NCBI RefSeq assembly: GCF_046054165.1
Contig: NZ_JBFNXK010000001.1
Coordinates: 1 to 64,000 of the forward strand
Source of the DNA: Celerinatantimonas sp046054165
GTDB lineage: Bacteria > Pseudomonadota > Gammaproteobacteria > Enterobacterales > Celerinatantimonadaceae
Reading direction: 5' to 3'
DNA length: 64,000 bases
In this document: positions 53,081 to 62,268 of the stretch, in pieces
Layout: every line of letters starts with the position of its first letter
Position numbering within the stretch: the stretch's first letter is position 1
Position numbers and translations under genes: made by a program
Notes under the pieces: generated by a model
Told to the model about the DNA's origin: nothing
Seen by the model: only the letters and a program-made list of their open reading frames with translations
Databases searched by the model: none

Positions 53081-54211
53081 CTATAGTGTTTCAATCGGCA
53101 TCCATGTTTTGCTCTCTTTGGATTTCAAAACAGCATCGATAATCTGAGCGGCCCGCAGACCATCGCTAAATGTCGGTAATCCGATAGGCTGTGCTCCCTG
53201 TATGGCCTGATAGACATCCCCCACGAAAGCCTCAAAACAGTGGCTAAATCCTTGAGCATGCCCGGCTGGTGTGATAGATAACCGTTTTTGCTCCGCACTA
53301 CCGCGGCTGGGATCCCGCACCAATAAAGTCTGAGCATCTCGGCTATTAAGCCAAAGCTGTTCAGGCAGTTCTTGATCAAATACCACGCTCTTTTGTTCAC
53401 CGTCGATTTCAAACCACAACCGATTTTTACGGCCTGCCGAAACCTGACTGATCGTTAAAGAAACCGGGATATCTGACTGCGTCGAAAACATCACCGTAGC
53501 AATATCTTCCGTAGTCACAGCGACTTTGTTGGTGACAACGGCACTGTGTTCACTAAAGGTTTCTGCCGCATCGGCCGAACGCTCTTTTTGTGCTGTAGAA
53601 AAACGCGCGATCAGTTCTACAAATCGTTCACCCGCCAGCCATTCAATCAAGTCACACCAATGTGAGCCGATATCAGCAAAGGCCCGCGATGCCCCGCCCT
53701 GTTTCGGATCGACTCGCCAATTGTTATCCGACATTCCCAGCAACCAATCCTGTAAATAACTGCCGTGAATTAAATGTAAAGGTCCCAGATCGCCAGCTTC
53801 AATCAATGCTTTAGCTTCTCGCACCATCGGATGGTAGCGATACACAAATGGCACCGCCGCAATTAACCCACGCTGACGTGCTAATTCACTTAATTCCGTC
53901 GCATCGGCAAGGGTCGTAGCCAGTGGTTTTTCGCAAATCACATGCTTATTGGCCAATAACGCTTTTCGAGCTAAATCCGCATGAAACGCATTGGGCGTGC
54001 AAACATGAATGACATCGACTTCAGGATCTGAAAGCGCCTGTTCTGCACTTTCAAACACACCGACCTGCCAGTGATCGGCCATCTGTTTGGCCCGCTCCGG
54101 ACTCGTATCCACAACGCCCAATACCCGGCCACCCACTGCTTTAATCGCCCGACAATGTACCTGAGCGATCATGCCTGTTCCGATAATGGCGGCATTTATG
54201 TTCTTACGCAT
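53081..54211 (-). CDS. Gfo/Idh/MocA family NAD(P)-dependent sugar oxidoreductase
   Basis: A 376-residue dehydrogenase of sugars or polyols. The Rossmann motif is AAIIGTGMIAQVHCRAIKA at residue 6. The conserved HVCTPNAFHADLARKALLANKHVICEKPLATT, with the catalytic EKP, lies near residue 80, and GGASRAFADIGSHWCDLIEWL supplies the Asp/His pair. The start at 54211 has AGGAG upstream; a longer frame adds nine residues. It is the first gene of the operon (dehydrogenase, MFS, two barrels) and diverges from a lacI-type regulator across a palindromic operator. Confidence 0.94.
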   Translation of the reverse strand: MRKNINAAIIGTGMIAQVHCRAIKAVGGRVLGVVDTSPERAKQMADHWQVGVFESAEQALSDPEVDVIHVCTPNAFHADLARKALLANKHVICEKPLATTLADATELSELARQRGLIAAVPFVYRYHPMVREAKALIEAGDLGPLHLIHGSYLQDWLLGMSDNNWRVDPKQGGASRAFADIGSHWCDLIEWLAGERFVELIARFSTAQKERSADAAETFSEHSAVVTNKVAVTTEDIATVMFSTQSDIPVSLTISQVSAGRKNRLWFEIDGEQKSVVFDQELPEQLWLNSRDAQTLLVRDPSRGSAEQKRLSITPAGHAQGFSHCFEAFVGDVYQAIQGAQPIGLPTFSDGLRAAQIIDAVLKSKESKTWMPIETL

Positions 54212-54239
54212 ATTTACTCCTACGACTTGATGTAACAAA

Positions 54240-54257
54240 AAATGTAACGTTACATTT
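54240..54257. promoter_or_regulatory. Perfect palindromic operator (LacI-type)
   Basis: AAATGTAACGTTACATTT, with the central CG typical of LacI-family operators. It lies 29 bases before the dehydrogenase start codon and about 200 before the divergent lacI-type gene. Confidence 0.8.
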
Positions 54258-54457
54258 ATAATTACATTAACGTACGCTTAGCGAAGAATATTGAAAAGAA
54301 ATGCCGTCAGATTTTGGTTATAATTACGAGCTAAATCACATTAATGATTTTTATTAAGTCGGTTCTCTTTCAAATTTGCTTGATCACCGTTAATAGATAA
54401 AAAATGCTGGCATGTTAGGCTGAAACTGTATTTCATATAATTGATTAGATAGGTAAA

Positions 54458-55444
54458 ATGCGTCCATCTGTAGCTGATGTTGCTAAACTAGCAGGAGTTT
54501 CTACTGCAACTGTTTCCCGAGTATTAAATGGTAGTGCTTCGCTGCGCCCGTCGACTCGTAACCGAGTTCAACAAGCCATTCAGACCTTGGGATATCAACT
54601 GCCCGTCTCAAACTCTGCAGAAAAAGACAAGCTGACCAAAACGGTCATGATCCTCGTTCCAGACATCGAGAACCCCTTCTATAGCGGTGTCGTCCACGGC
54701 ATCGAAAATACAGCGAAAGAACAGAATTTTTCGGTCATGCTCACCAATACTCAGGGGACAAATGACTCGATGCAACGTTATTTACAGCAGTTGCAACAAC
54801 ATCAAATCTGTGGCGTGATTAGTCTCGATCCAATGACGGCTCAATCAACGCTCCCTCAGGATATTGCGCTGCTCCCTTGGATTGCCTGTTCAGAATATGT
54901 GCCGCATTCCCCGATGGCCTATGTCAGTATTGATCACCATCAGGCCGCTAAAGATGCCGTGCTTTATCTTATTTCTCAGGGACATAAAAAAATTGCCTTT
55001 GTCACCTCCGATGAAAGCTATCTTTACGCACAACGTCGACGCGCCGGATATGAAGACGCGCTGCGAAGCGCTGGAATAGCGATTCGTCCGGATTATATTC
55101 AGGCGGTAGGCGGTCTGGACTATCCTCTAGGAGAACTTGGCGCTCATCGTTTGCTAACGTTGAATGAGCCACCCACGGCTATTTTTGCCGTATCCGATAC
55201 CTTAGCCATCGGCGTCATGAAAGCTATTTTCCGAGCCAAACTTCGCATTCCGGAAGATATTGCCGTGATTGGATTTGATGATATTCCTATTGCGAATATG
55301 TTTGAACCATCGCTCACAACGATCGCACAACCCTCTTTTGAAATCGGCCAGAAAGCTATGAAAATGTTGATCCATCGGATCAACGGTGAGAATGTTCAAA
55401 TCAAAACGATCAGCCATACATTAGTCATCCGGGATACCGCCTGA
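54458..55444 (+). CDS. LacI family transcriptional regulator
   Basis: A 328-residue repressor. The N-terminal helix-turn-helix and hinge are SVADVAKLAGVSTATVSRVLNG at residues 4-25. A periplasmic-binding-protein-like sensor begins near 65 (KTVMILVPDIENPFYSGVVHGIENTA) and includes AVIGFDDIPIANMFEPSLTTI. It is divergent from the dehydrogenase-MFS-barrel operon and very probably represses it. The inducer would be the sugar or an intermediate of that pathway. AGGT lies close to the ATG. Confidence 0.94.
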   Translation: MRPSVADVAKLAGVSTATVSRVLNGSASLRPSTRNRVQQAIQTLGYQLPVSNSAEKDKLTKTVMILVPDIENPFYSGVVHGIENTAKEQNFSVMLTNTQGTNDSMQRYLQQLQQHQICGVISLDPMTAQSTLPQDIALLPWIACSEYVPHSPMAYVSIDHHQAAKDAVLYLISQGHKKIAFVTSDESYLYAQRRRAGYEDALRSAGIAIRPDYIQAVGGLDYPLGELGAHRLLTLNEPPTAIFAVSDTLAIGVMKAIFRAKLRIPEDIAVIGFDDIPIANMFEPSLTTIAQPSFEIGQKAMKMLIHRINGENVQIKTISHTLVIRDTA

Positions 55445-55563
55445 TGAGTCATATCAGCCTATTTGAATTAATTTAAAATTATTTTATCAATCGTTTAAAT
55501 CTAAATTTAATTTCGGGATTATTGGTTGTTAGCCAATATTCAATGAATAATGGATATCCATTT

Positions 55564-56121
55564 ATGTTTGAAGATCACCGCAGTAAAAAATTAGTTCTTG
55601 TTTCCCATTGCCTATTAAATCAGAACGCAATCTCAGATGGCACAGCGGATCTCCCGGGAACGTTTTCTGATGTCATTCAGGTATTGATGAAATATAACGT
55701 TGGAATTATTCAATTACCGTGTCCGGAATTAATCTGCCTGGGTTTAGATCGTGGCGATCAACAAGGCTGCACACGAGAAGTAATCGTTGAAAATACCCGG
55801 ATCCGACATCAGCTATTGACCCATCACAGCCAAAATAAGATCTCAAATTTAATTGACTCTCTTATGTATCAAATCCGCGAGTATTTAAATAATGGATTCA
55901 TGATTATCGGTATTATCGGTGTAAATCGCTCCCCTAGTTGTGGTGTGGAAACCACCTCTGATGAAAATCAGGAACAATCGGGGCAAGGGGTATTTATGCA
56001 GCAATTGATAACACGACTGCAACAAGAAAACATTGTCATTCCCATGCTTGGAATTAAAACCAGTCAACCGGAGCAAGCTGTACAGAAAGTTGAATCTTTA
56101 TTCAACTTGGAAAATTGTTAA
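55564..56121 (+). CDS. TudS-related (DUF523-type) putative desulfidase
   Basis: A protein of about 185 residues resembling the stand-alone TudS-like group. The three cysteines that would bind a [4Fe-4S] cluster are present: SHCLLNQN (Cys16), QLPCPELICLG, and GVNRSPSCGVETT. Known TudS enzymes remove sulfur from thiouracil; a sulfide or thio-base substrate is inferred here. In-frame starts at 55522 (TTG) and 55543 are possible, but MFEDHRSKKLVLVSHC fits the family best. It lies between the lacI-type gene and the TrmB/NCS1/amidohydrolase genes. Confidence 0.8.
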   Translation: MFEDHRSKKLVLVSHCLLNQNAISDGTADLPGTFSDVIQVLMKYNVGIIQLPCPELICLGLDRGDQQGCTREVIVENTRIRHQLLTHHSQNKISNLIDSLMYQIREYLNNGFMIIGIIGVNRSPSCGVETTSDENQEQSGQGVFMQQLITRLQQENIVIPMLGIKTSQPEQAVQKVESLFNLENC

Positions 56122-56278
56122 TTTATTCAACGTGATGTGGCAACCGATTCAGATCTTAGCGATGGCCGATCGTTCATGGTTGCACTGTACAAATTAAACT
56201 CACTTGCGGATGATGCGACCTGTGATACTTAATCGATTAAGCAAGCAGGACGCAATCCCATTCAATATGCGCTAATAA

Positions 56279-57037
56279 TTAATAACTCAGGTTGTTGATT
56301 AACTCGACATAAGCCCGATCGTTATAGAGAGTATCATGATAATTCTCATCCAAATAAGTAAGGATCAAGTCCCGATAAAAGAAGTCCCTAAATACATCAA
56401 TCAATTGTTCCGATTGTGTAATAATTGAGTTCGACTCTTCCTCATTTTCTACGGCAAACAATAACTCTTTCCCATCGACAATAATATTTTGATATTTTTT
56501 GAGTTTCGTCTGGCTCTCAGCCGGAATAAAAAACTTCATCTGTTTCAAATTCGATTCAACGGCGCCTACCACATGAGCTTCAACCTGAACACCTTGCTGT
56601 TCTTTGTGTTCTAACATGGGCAAATACGAAAAAAAGATATCGCTCCAAGTCGATATTTGAATAGAATGCTGCGCATTATCCAACAATGTCATGCCATACG
56701 CATGAATCGAATTTCCAGTATTTAAATTCCAAACCCGATTGTCGGGTTTCGCTTTTTTCCATTGTGTTTGTTTTAATTGCTCAATATCTGACTCAAACTG
56801 CGTCGTTAACTTTTGTACCACCTGTTCAATAGAAATAGCTCGATAAAGCTTCTTCTTCTCAACCATTGAATCTAACAACATCCCCTTATCGAGCAATTTA
56901 GTGATCACCTCATACACCTTTGCTTTAGGAACCCCGGAATGTTTAGCCACAGCGGCTGCATCCAGTGCCTCATCAGAAACCAAGATGGTCTCATACACCT
57001 GGCTTTCATTCTTAGAAAAACCAAATTTTTCAATCAT
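56279..57037 (-). CDS. TrmB family transcriptional regulator
   Basis: A 252-residue regulator. The N-terminal winged helix is FGFSKNESQVYETILVSDEALDAAAVAKHSGVPKAKVYEVITKLLDKGML. A coiled linker (IEQVVQKLTTQFESDIEQLKQ) joins it to a C-terminal TrmB sensor domain with phospholipase-D-like fold (HSIQISTWSDIFFSYLPML). It diverges from the NCS1 permease gene across a GGTTAC/GTAACC dyad and probably controls it. TrmB-type regulators are mainly known from archaea and Firmicutes, so this one is noteworthy in a gammaproteobacterium. GGAG precedes the ATG. Confidence 0.88.
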   Translation of the reverse strand: MIEKFGFSKNESQVYETILVSDEALDAAAVAKHSGVPKAKVYEVITKLLDKGMLLDSMVEKKKLYRAISIEQVVQKLTTQFESDIEQLKQTQWKKAKPDNRVWNLNTGNSIHAYGMTLLDNAQHSIQISTWSDIFFSYLPMLEHKEQQGVQVEAHVVGAVESNLKQMKFFIPAESQTKLKKYQNIIVDGKELLFAVENEEESNSIITQSEQLIDVFRDFFYRDLILTYLDENYHDTLYNDRAYVELINNLSY

Positions 57038-57092
57038 TTAACGCTCTCCAAAAAATAATTCTATCATCTTATTTTTCTGTAAAATCTGGATA

Positions 57093-57133
57093 TTGACAAA
57101 AAATAAACAGGGGTTACTATCTTAGTGGTAACC
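57093..57133 (+). promoter_or_regulatory. Predicted NCS1 promoter with TrmB-type operator
   Basis: TTGACA (57093-57098) and TACTAT (57115-57120) are 16 bp apart. The inverted repeat GGTTAC-N10-GTAACC (57112-57133) overlaps the -10 box, as expected for a repressor site. Confidence 0.6.
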
Positions 57134-57206
57134 ATAAAAACACAACATCACATAATATCTAAAAATAAATTGTTTATTACTCTGGCTAATCAAATGGAGG
57201 TGGTCA

Positions 57207-58574
57207 ATGGCTATCGAGCAAAACAGTATTAATTATATTCCTGAATCACAACGCTATGGAAAACCAAAAGATTTATTTGCCGTCTGGTTCGGGGCTAACT
57301 TAAATTTAACAACCATTGTTACCGGGGCCGTCATGGTCGCAATGGGGCTTAATTTAGTCTGGAGCCTGATTGCAATTATTGTCGGTACACTCATTGGAAC
57401 AATATTTGTTGCATCCCATTCAGTACAAGGCCCTCAATTAGGCATTCCGCAGATGATCCAGAGTCGCGCACAATTTGGCGTATTCGGTGCGATCATTCCA
57501 ATGGCTTTTGTCATGTGCGTCTATCTGGGATTCGGTGTCGCCAACACATTACTCATGACCCAAACACTACAAAGTGTGGTCCCAATTTCAAGCAACTGGG
57601 TCGTTATCTTATTTTCATTAATCTCGATTATTATCGCAATCTACGGCTACAAACTCATTCATAAGACCCAAAATTGCCTTTCAATCAGTGCTTTTATCAT
57701 CTTAGGTATTGCAACCTTCGTGCTGTTTTTCCAGCCAATAGCCTTATCTAGTTGGGATCTGAGTGAATTTAACCTGACGCTTTTTGCCTCGGGTGTCGGC
57801 ATTATCGCAACCTATGTTTTAGCGATGGCGCCTTATGTAGCGGATTATTCCCGTTACCTACCGGCCAACGCCTCACCCAAACAGGTTTTCTGGTTCACCT
57901 ATGGCGGATTATCCATTTCAGGGATCTGGATGATGCTGATTGGGGCTGCGGCGGCTGTGGTCATCCCGCATTTTGCCGATCGCTCCGGTCAGGGATTAGC
58001 GCAACTGTTCGGAGGGTATAGTTGGATCATGTATCTGTTACTGGCATTTGGACTACTCGCCATTAACGTCTTCAACTTTTATGGCGCTTTTATGTCCATT
58101 GTGACGTCAATTCAGCCGTTTAAATCCTTAAACGTGACCCCAAAAATCCGGGTACTGATTTTAGGTGCCATTCTGCTCTTAAATATCATCTTAAGTATTT
58201 TAAGCGGCGCCGGTGACTTCATTAATTTTTTCATTAATTTCATCTACTTTATGAGCTATTTCTTGATCCCGTGGACAGCGATCAACCTGGTCGATTTTTT
58301 TATGCTGCGGCATGGTCAATACCATATTGCAGACATTTTTGATGTTCTGGGTCGCTATGGAAAATTTAATGGAATTACCATTTTTGCCTTTCTGGCCGCT
58401 ATTGTCGTACAGATCCCATTTATCAACAGTTCATTTTATGTTGGCCCGGTCGCCCAGGCACTCGATGGGGTTGATTTGGCTTGGGTCGTCGGCATCATCG
58501 TGGCTTTTGCGCTCTATTATTTTCCATCCAAAGCTCGCCAAAATAAGCAACCCAATATTGAAATAGCTCATTAA
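57207..58574 (+). CDS. NCS1 family nucleobase permease
   Basis: A 455-residue inner-membrane transporter with about 12 hydrophobic segments, of the cytosine/purine/hydantoin family. The N-terminus ESQRYGKPKDLFAVWFGANLNLTTIVTGAV and the GPQLGIPQMIQSRAQFGVFGAIIP signature are typical. APYVADYSRYLPANAS is the conserved loop after the sixth segment. It is closest to CodB-like permeases. It is followed by an amidohydrolase gene after 19 bases, so uptake and hydrolysis of an N-heterocycle are linked. GGAGG precedes the start. Confidence 0.93.
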   Translation: MAIEQNSINYIPESQRYGKPKDLFAVWFGANLNLTTIVTGAVMVAMGLNLVWSLIAIIVGTLIGTIFVASHSVQGPQLGIPQMIQSRAQFGVFGAIIPMAFVMCVYLGFGVANTLLMTQTLQSVVPISSNWVVILFSLISIIIAIYGYKLIHKTQNCLSISAFIILGIATFVLFFQPIALSSWDLSEFNLTLFASGVGIIATYVLAMAPYVADYSRYLPANASPKQVFWFTYGGLSISGIWMMLIGAAAAVVIPHFADRSGQGLAQLFGGYSWIMYLLLAFGLLAINVFNFYGAFMSIVTSIQPFKSLNVTPKIRVLILGAILLLNIILSILSGAGDFINFFINFIYFMSYFLIPWTAINLVDFFMLRHGQYHIADIFDVLGRYGKFNGITIFAFLAAIVVQIPFINSSFYVGPVAQALDGVDLAWVVGIIVAFALYYFPSKARQNKQPNIEIAH

Positions 58575-58593
58575 ACTAATACGGTACAGCACA

Positions 58594-59928
58594 TTGAAAA
58601 AGACAATTATTACAAATGCCATTGTTTTTACAGTTGATCCGAACAACACCGTGATCCGTAACGGCACCCTCATCATCGAAGATGGTAAAATTTCTGCTAT
58701 CGGCCGCAAAGAAGCCATCGCGCTGCCTGCTGATGCAGATGAAATCATTGATGGTCATGGCACAATGGCCGTTTTACCAGGGCTTATTGATACCCACAAC
58801 CACTCCAGTCTGATGCGGGGAGTTGCTGAAGATATGCGGCTTGTCGAATGGCTGCCTATCTATGATCTGGAGCACAAAGCTTGCAATCCGGATGATGCCT
58901 ATCATGCCGCTCGACTAACCTACTTGGAATGTCTGAAAAACGGAACGACGACCATTATGGACATGTACCGTTTCATGGACCGAAGTGCTGAAGCTGCGGG
59001 AGAGCTTGGATTAAGGGTCCATCTAGCTCCCTATGCAGCAGATATCGAACCCTACACATTCTTCGAAAGTACCCAATCCAATATGCAGCTTTTGAACCGC
59101 TATCATATGAGCCAAGATGGCCGAGTTCGCGTCTGGATGGGGCTAGAAAATCTCTATTACTGTAGTAAAGCGATGTACGATGCCGCACTTATCGCACAGC
59201 GTGAATACGGAGTTGGTATTCATACTCATGGCTGTGAACAACGAGAGGAAGAAGAATCCATCATTCAAATGTTTGGCATGTCGACAATTGATATGCTGGA
59301 ACAACGGGGCATTTTGGGTGAAAAAACACTGTTAGCACATTGTGTTTGGGTGAATGATGACGATATAAAAAAAATGGCAGCAACGGGAACCAATCTGGCC
59401 CACTGCGCCACATCCGCAGCGAAATTAGGCTGTGGTATTGCACCGATCCCGAAAATGCTTGCCGAAGGAGTCAATGTATCTATCGGTTCTGATGGCATGA
59501 TTGATAACAACAGCCTAGATCTATTTCAGGAGATGAAATTCGGCTCACTCATCCAAAAAGCCAGTCACTGTGACGCCTCTCTGATGAGTGCTCCGCAGAT
59601 GCTACGAATGGCAACCATCAATGGGGCTAAGTCGCTGGGGATGGACCGTGAAATTGGATCACTTGAACTTGGAAAAAGTGCCGATCTCATTATGGTCGAT
59701 ACGTTTGTGCCCAACTTACACCCCATTTTTTGGGATGAAACAGAACAAACAAACCTCCTATGGAACCTCATTTTTGCGGCCAAAGGTGAAAATGTAGACA
59801 CCGTCATGGTTGAGGGTAACATTCTGATGCGTCACCGGAAACTCACTCAAGCAAGTGAATCAGACATTATTCTCGGGGCTCAGGATCAAGGCGATGACTG
59901 GATGAAACGTCGAGAGGCCTACAAATAA
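58594..59928 (+). CDS. ATZ/TRZ-type amidohydrolase (nucleobase or heterocycle deaminase)
   Basis: A 444-residue metal-dependent hydrolase of the chlorohydrolase/guanine deaminase group. Metal and catalytic residues: PGLIDTHNHSS (HxH), GVGIHTHGCEQRE, LLAHCVWV and IGSDGMIDNN. The C-terminal GSLELGKSADLIMVD is the usual closing strand. The likely reaction is deamination or dechlorination of a purine, pyrimidine or triazine; 8-oxoguanine-, SAH- and cytosine-type deaminases are all possible. TTG start with a weak ribosome-binding site. It is coupled to the NCS1 permease. Confidence 0.9.
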   Translation: MKKTIITNAIVFTVDPNNTVIRNGTLIIEDGKISAIGRKEAIALPADADEIIDGHGTMAVLPGLIDTHNHSSLMRGVAEDMRLVEWLPIYDLEHKACNPDDAYHAARLTYLECLKNGTTTIMDMYRFMDRSAEAAGELGLRVHLAPYAADIEPYTFFESTQSNMQLLNRYHMSQDGRVRVWMGLENLYYCSKAMYDAALIAQREYGVGIHTHGCEQREEEESIIQMFGMSTIDMLEQRGILGEKTLLAHCVWVNDDDIKKMAATGTNLAHCATSAAKLGCGIAPIPKMLAEGVNVSIGSDGMIDNNSLDLFQEMKFGSLIQKASHCDASLMSAPQMLRMATINGAKSLGMDREIGSLELGKSADLIMVDTFVPNLHPIFWDETEQTNLLWNLIFAAKGENVDTVMVEGNILMRHRKLTQASESDIILGAQDQGDDWMKRREAYK

Positions 59929-59956
59929 CCCCCTAGATTTTCACTGCCCATGATCC

Positions 59957-59979
59957 ATCCGGCCAGTTTCTGGCCGGAT
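59957..59979 (+). terminator. Terminator after the amidohydrolase gene
   Basis: ATCCGGCCAG-TTT-CTGGCCGGAT, a perfect 10-bp stem; followed by ATTTGCC. Confidence 0.7.
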
Positions 59980-60021
59980 ATTTGCCAACCATAAGCCTAA
60001 CGACATCCAATCATGTCATGA

Positions 60022-60873
60022 TTAAATTTCGTATTTAATTTCAGTTAACATCTCAACCATCGCTGGATCACCATGATCAAAGAAACAGCTGACCCCAGTA
60101 TCGAGAGCTTCAATTTCTTGCATTTCATTCGGTGTCAATCTGAAATCAAAGACATTAAAATTTTCTTCAATTCGAGTTTTATGCACAGATTTAGGGATCA
60201 CCACAATATTTTTTTCAAGATGCCAACGCACAATCACTTGAGCAATCGATTTACCATACTTATGACCTATTAATTCCAAGGTTTTATTTTCAAATAAGTG
60301 GTTTCGACCTTCGGCAAAGGGAGCCCAACCTTCGATCTGGATCCCTTTATCATCCATATAATTATGTGCCGCAATTTGCTGGCAAAATGGATTAACCTCG
60401 ATCTGATTGATAGCAGGAATAATTTTATGAAAAGCCATCAAATCAGCTAATCGATCTGGTTTAAAATTAGAAACCCCAATGGCCTTAATTTTACCTGCGG
60501 CATAGAGCTCTTCCATTGCACGCCAAGCTCCATGTACATCATTAAATGGCTGATGAATCAGATATAAATCTAAATAATCAAGGCCGAGACGTTCTAAAGA
60601 GCAATTGAAAGCCTCTTTAGCTGATTGATAAGAAACATCCTGAATCCATAGTTTAGTTGTAATAAACAATTGCTCTCGGGGAATTGCACTTTTTTGAATA
60701 GCCTGTCCGACAGCCGTTTCATTTTTATAAGCAGCCGCAGTATCGATCAACCGATAGCCCGTATTCAATGCATCAAGGACTGCTTGCTCACATTGAGCCA
60801 AGTCCTCCATCTGATAAACACCAAATCCTAAGGCAGGCATCTTAATACCATTATTCAATGTAACAAAATGCAT
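60022..60873 (-). CDS. Aldo/keto reductase (2,5-diketogluconate reductase-like)
   Basis: A 283-residue NADPH-dependent reductase. The catalytic tetrad is visible as Asp and Tyr in RLIDTAAAYKNE, Lys in LFITTKLWI and His in LDLYLIHQP. The cofactor-binding NIVVIPKSVHKTRIEENFNVFDF lies near the C-terminus. A generic detoxifying or sugar-related role is likely; no specific substrate can be read. AGGAG precedes the ATG. It is convergent with the amidohydrolase gene and probably independent of it. Confidence 0.92.
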   Translation of the reverse strand: MHFVTLNNGIKMPALGFGVYQMEDLAQCEQAVLDALNTGYRLIDTAAAYKNETAVGQAIQKSAIPREQLFITTKLWIQDVSYQSAKEAFNCSLERLGLDYLDLYLIHQPFNDVHGAWRAMEELYAAGKIKAIGVSNFKPDRLADLMAFHKIIPAINQIEVNPFCQQIAAHNYMDDKGIQIEGWAPFAEGRNHLFENKTLELIGHKYGKSIAQVIVRWHLEKNIVVIPKSVHKTRIEENFNVFDFRLTPNEMQEIEALDTGVSCFFDHGDPAMVEMLTEIKYEI

Positions 60874-61140
60874 AAGTGTTCTCCTTTTTAGTACAGCAAT
60901 CTTGAGGGCTCCAGTGCATCATCCCTGACTCGTTTGATCGATTTTACAGACCCAAACACAGATTGAATACAGATGATTAATCAGCATAACTGAATACATC
61001 TATGACTATTTATAATATGCAAATGAACACGATCCCAAAAAATCATGCTGGGTTCATGGATTATAATAGCAAAATTTTTTTCGAGGCTTTTACAAGAATC
61101 AGCCCTCGATGACCCTCACTGATAGTCGTCTTTACAGGTT

Positions 61141-62268
61141 CTATGACTGATGCTCAAGCCACGCTTTAGTTTCAGTCAATTGGGGGACGATCACCCGACC
61201 CAACTCAACTTTCACCGGAGCATTAAGAATCACGGTATCCCCGGCTTTTAATCCAGATTTAATCACCCGAACAGCATGAATACGTTCACCCAAGATAACC
61301 TTGCGATAAACTACTTTGCGATTTGCATCAACGAGATACACAAAGCGTTCATTCTGACGGGCCCTTATAGATTTTTCAGGAATGACAATTCGATTGTCAA
61401 CATGTGGAGCCATCAAGGTCACTCGGCGAAAACACCCCGGCGTCACACCAGAAAGTTCATCATCAAAAATTGCCCGAACCTGAAGGGTCCCCTTGGATAG
61501 ATGAATAGGATCATTTCTCACATTCAATCGTCCCGAATAATCCCGTGAGCTCCCTGCAACTGATAAATGAACCCGAACAGAACTATCCCCTTTCATTCCT
61601 GAAAAATAATAATTCCAAATCTGTTCATCCATATTAAAGTAGGCTTGTATATGGTGGGGTGACATCAAAGTCATTAATGTTGTCATTCCCGACTGAACGT
61701 AATACCCCTTCATAAGATCAGTACTAGAAACAACACCATCCATTGGTGCTCGAATTTGAGTGCTATCTAAATTAAATTGAGCCGTTATCAACTCTGACTG
61801 AATTTTATTTAACTCAACTTCCCGCTGGCGAAGTTTAAATAATTGCTGCTCAGCAGCAGCCACTGACATTACCTTCAATGCTACTAATTTTTTAACATAT
61901 CGGGCTTCCCTTTTCGCCTGTTCTTGTGCCTCCAAAGCCGATTGTAAGCGTACTTTCAAACGCTGTACTTCAGCTCGAAAAGGTTTTGCATCTAAGAGAA
62001 TCAAAAGATCCCCTCGCCGCACCGGGTCACCATCATGAACCAGAATCGACTGAACAATACCGCTGATTCGGGGTTTTAGATCGATAGACGACGAAGAGCG
62101 TAACTGAGTCGTATACGAAAATTGACGTTGATATGGGATTGATTGAGCGGCAATAACATCGACCCGCTGTTCATCCGAGACCCGAGCATGGGTGGATTGT
62201 TCATGATTTCCACCACAACCAGTCAAAACAGCACTCAATACGAGCATAAAAATAACTCGATTTAGCAT
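61141..62268 (-). CDS. RND efflux periplasmic adaptor lipoprotein (orphan)
   Basis: Membrane-fusion protein of 375 residues. The lipobox LTGC gives a lipidated Cys18, anchoring it to the inner membrane. The order is typical: a barrel-sandwich half (DLKPRISGIVQSILVHDGDPVRRGDLLILLD), an alpha-helical hairpin (VQRLKVRLQSALEAQEQAKREARYVKKL), the second half-motif (IRAPMDGVVSSTDLMKGYYVQSG) and the beta-barrel (VTLMAPHVDNRIVIPEKSI). No inner-membrane pump or TolC-like gene is adjacent, so it would depend on partners elsewhere. GGAG precedes the start. Confidence 0.9.
   Translation of the reverse strand: MLNRVIFMLVLSAVLTGCGGNHEQSTHARVSDEQRVDVIAAQSIPYQRQFSYTTQLRSSSSIDLKPRISGIVQSILVHDGDPVRRGDLLILLDAKPFRAEVQRLKVRLQSALEAQEQAKREARYVKKLVALKVMSVAAAEQQLFKLRQREVELNKIQSELITAQFNLDSTQIRAPMDGVVSSTDLMKGYYVQSGMTTLMTLMSPHHIQAYFNMDEQIWNYYFSGMKGDSSVRVHLSVAGSSRDYSGRLNVRNDPIHLSKGTLQVRAIFDDELSGVTPGCFRRVTLMAPHVDNRIVIPEKSIRARQNERFVYLVDANRKVVYRKVILGERIHAVRVIKSGLKAGDTVILNAPVKVELGRVIVPQLTETKAWLEHQS

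Noticed and set aside
56122..56278. Additional small gene between the desulfidase and TrmB genes
   Set aside because: Only short frames without start signals; it appears to be a simple convergent intergenic spacer.
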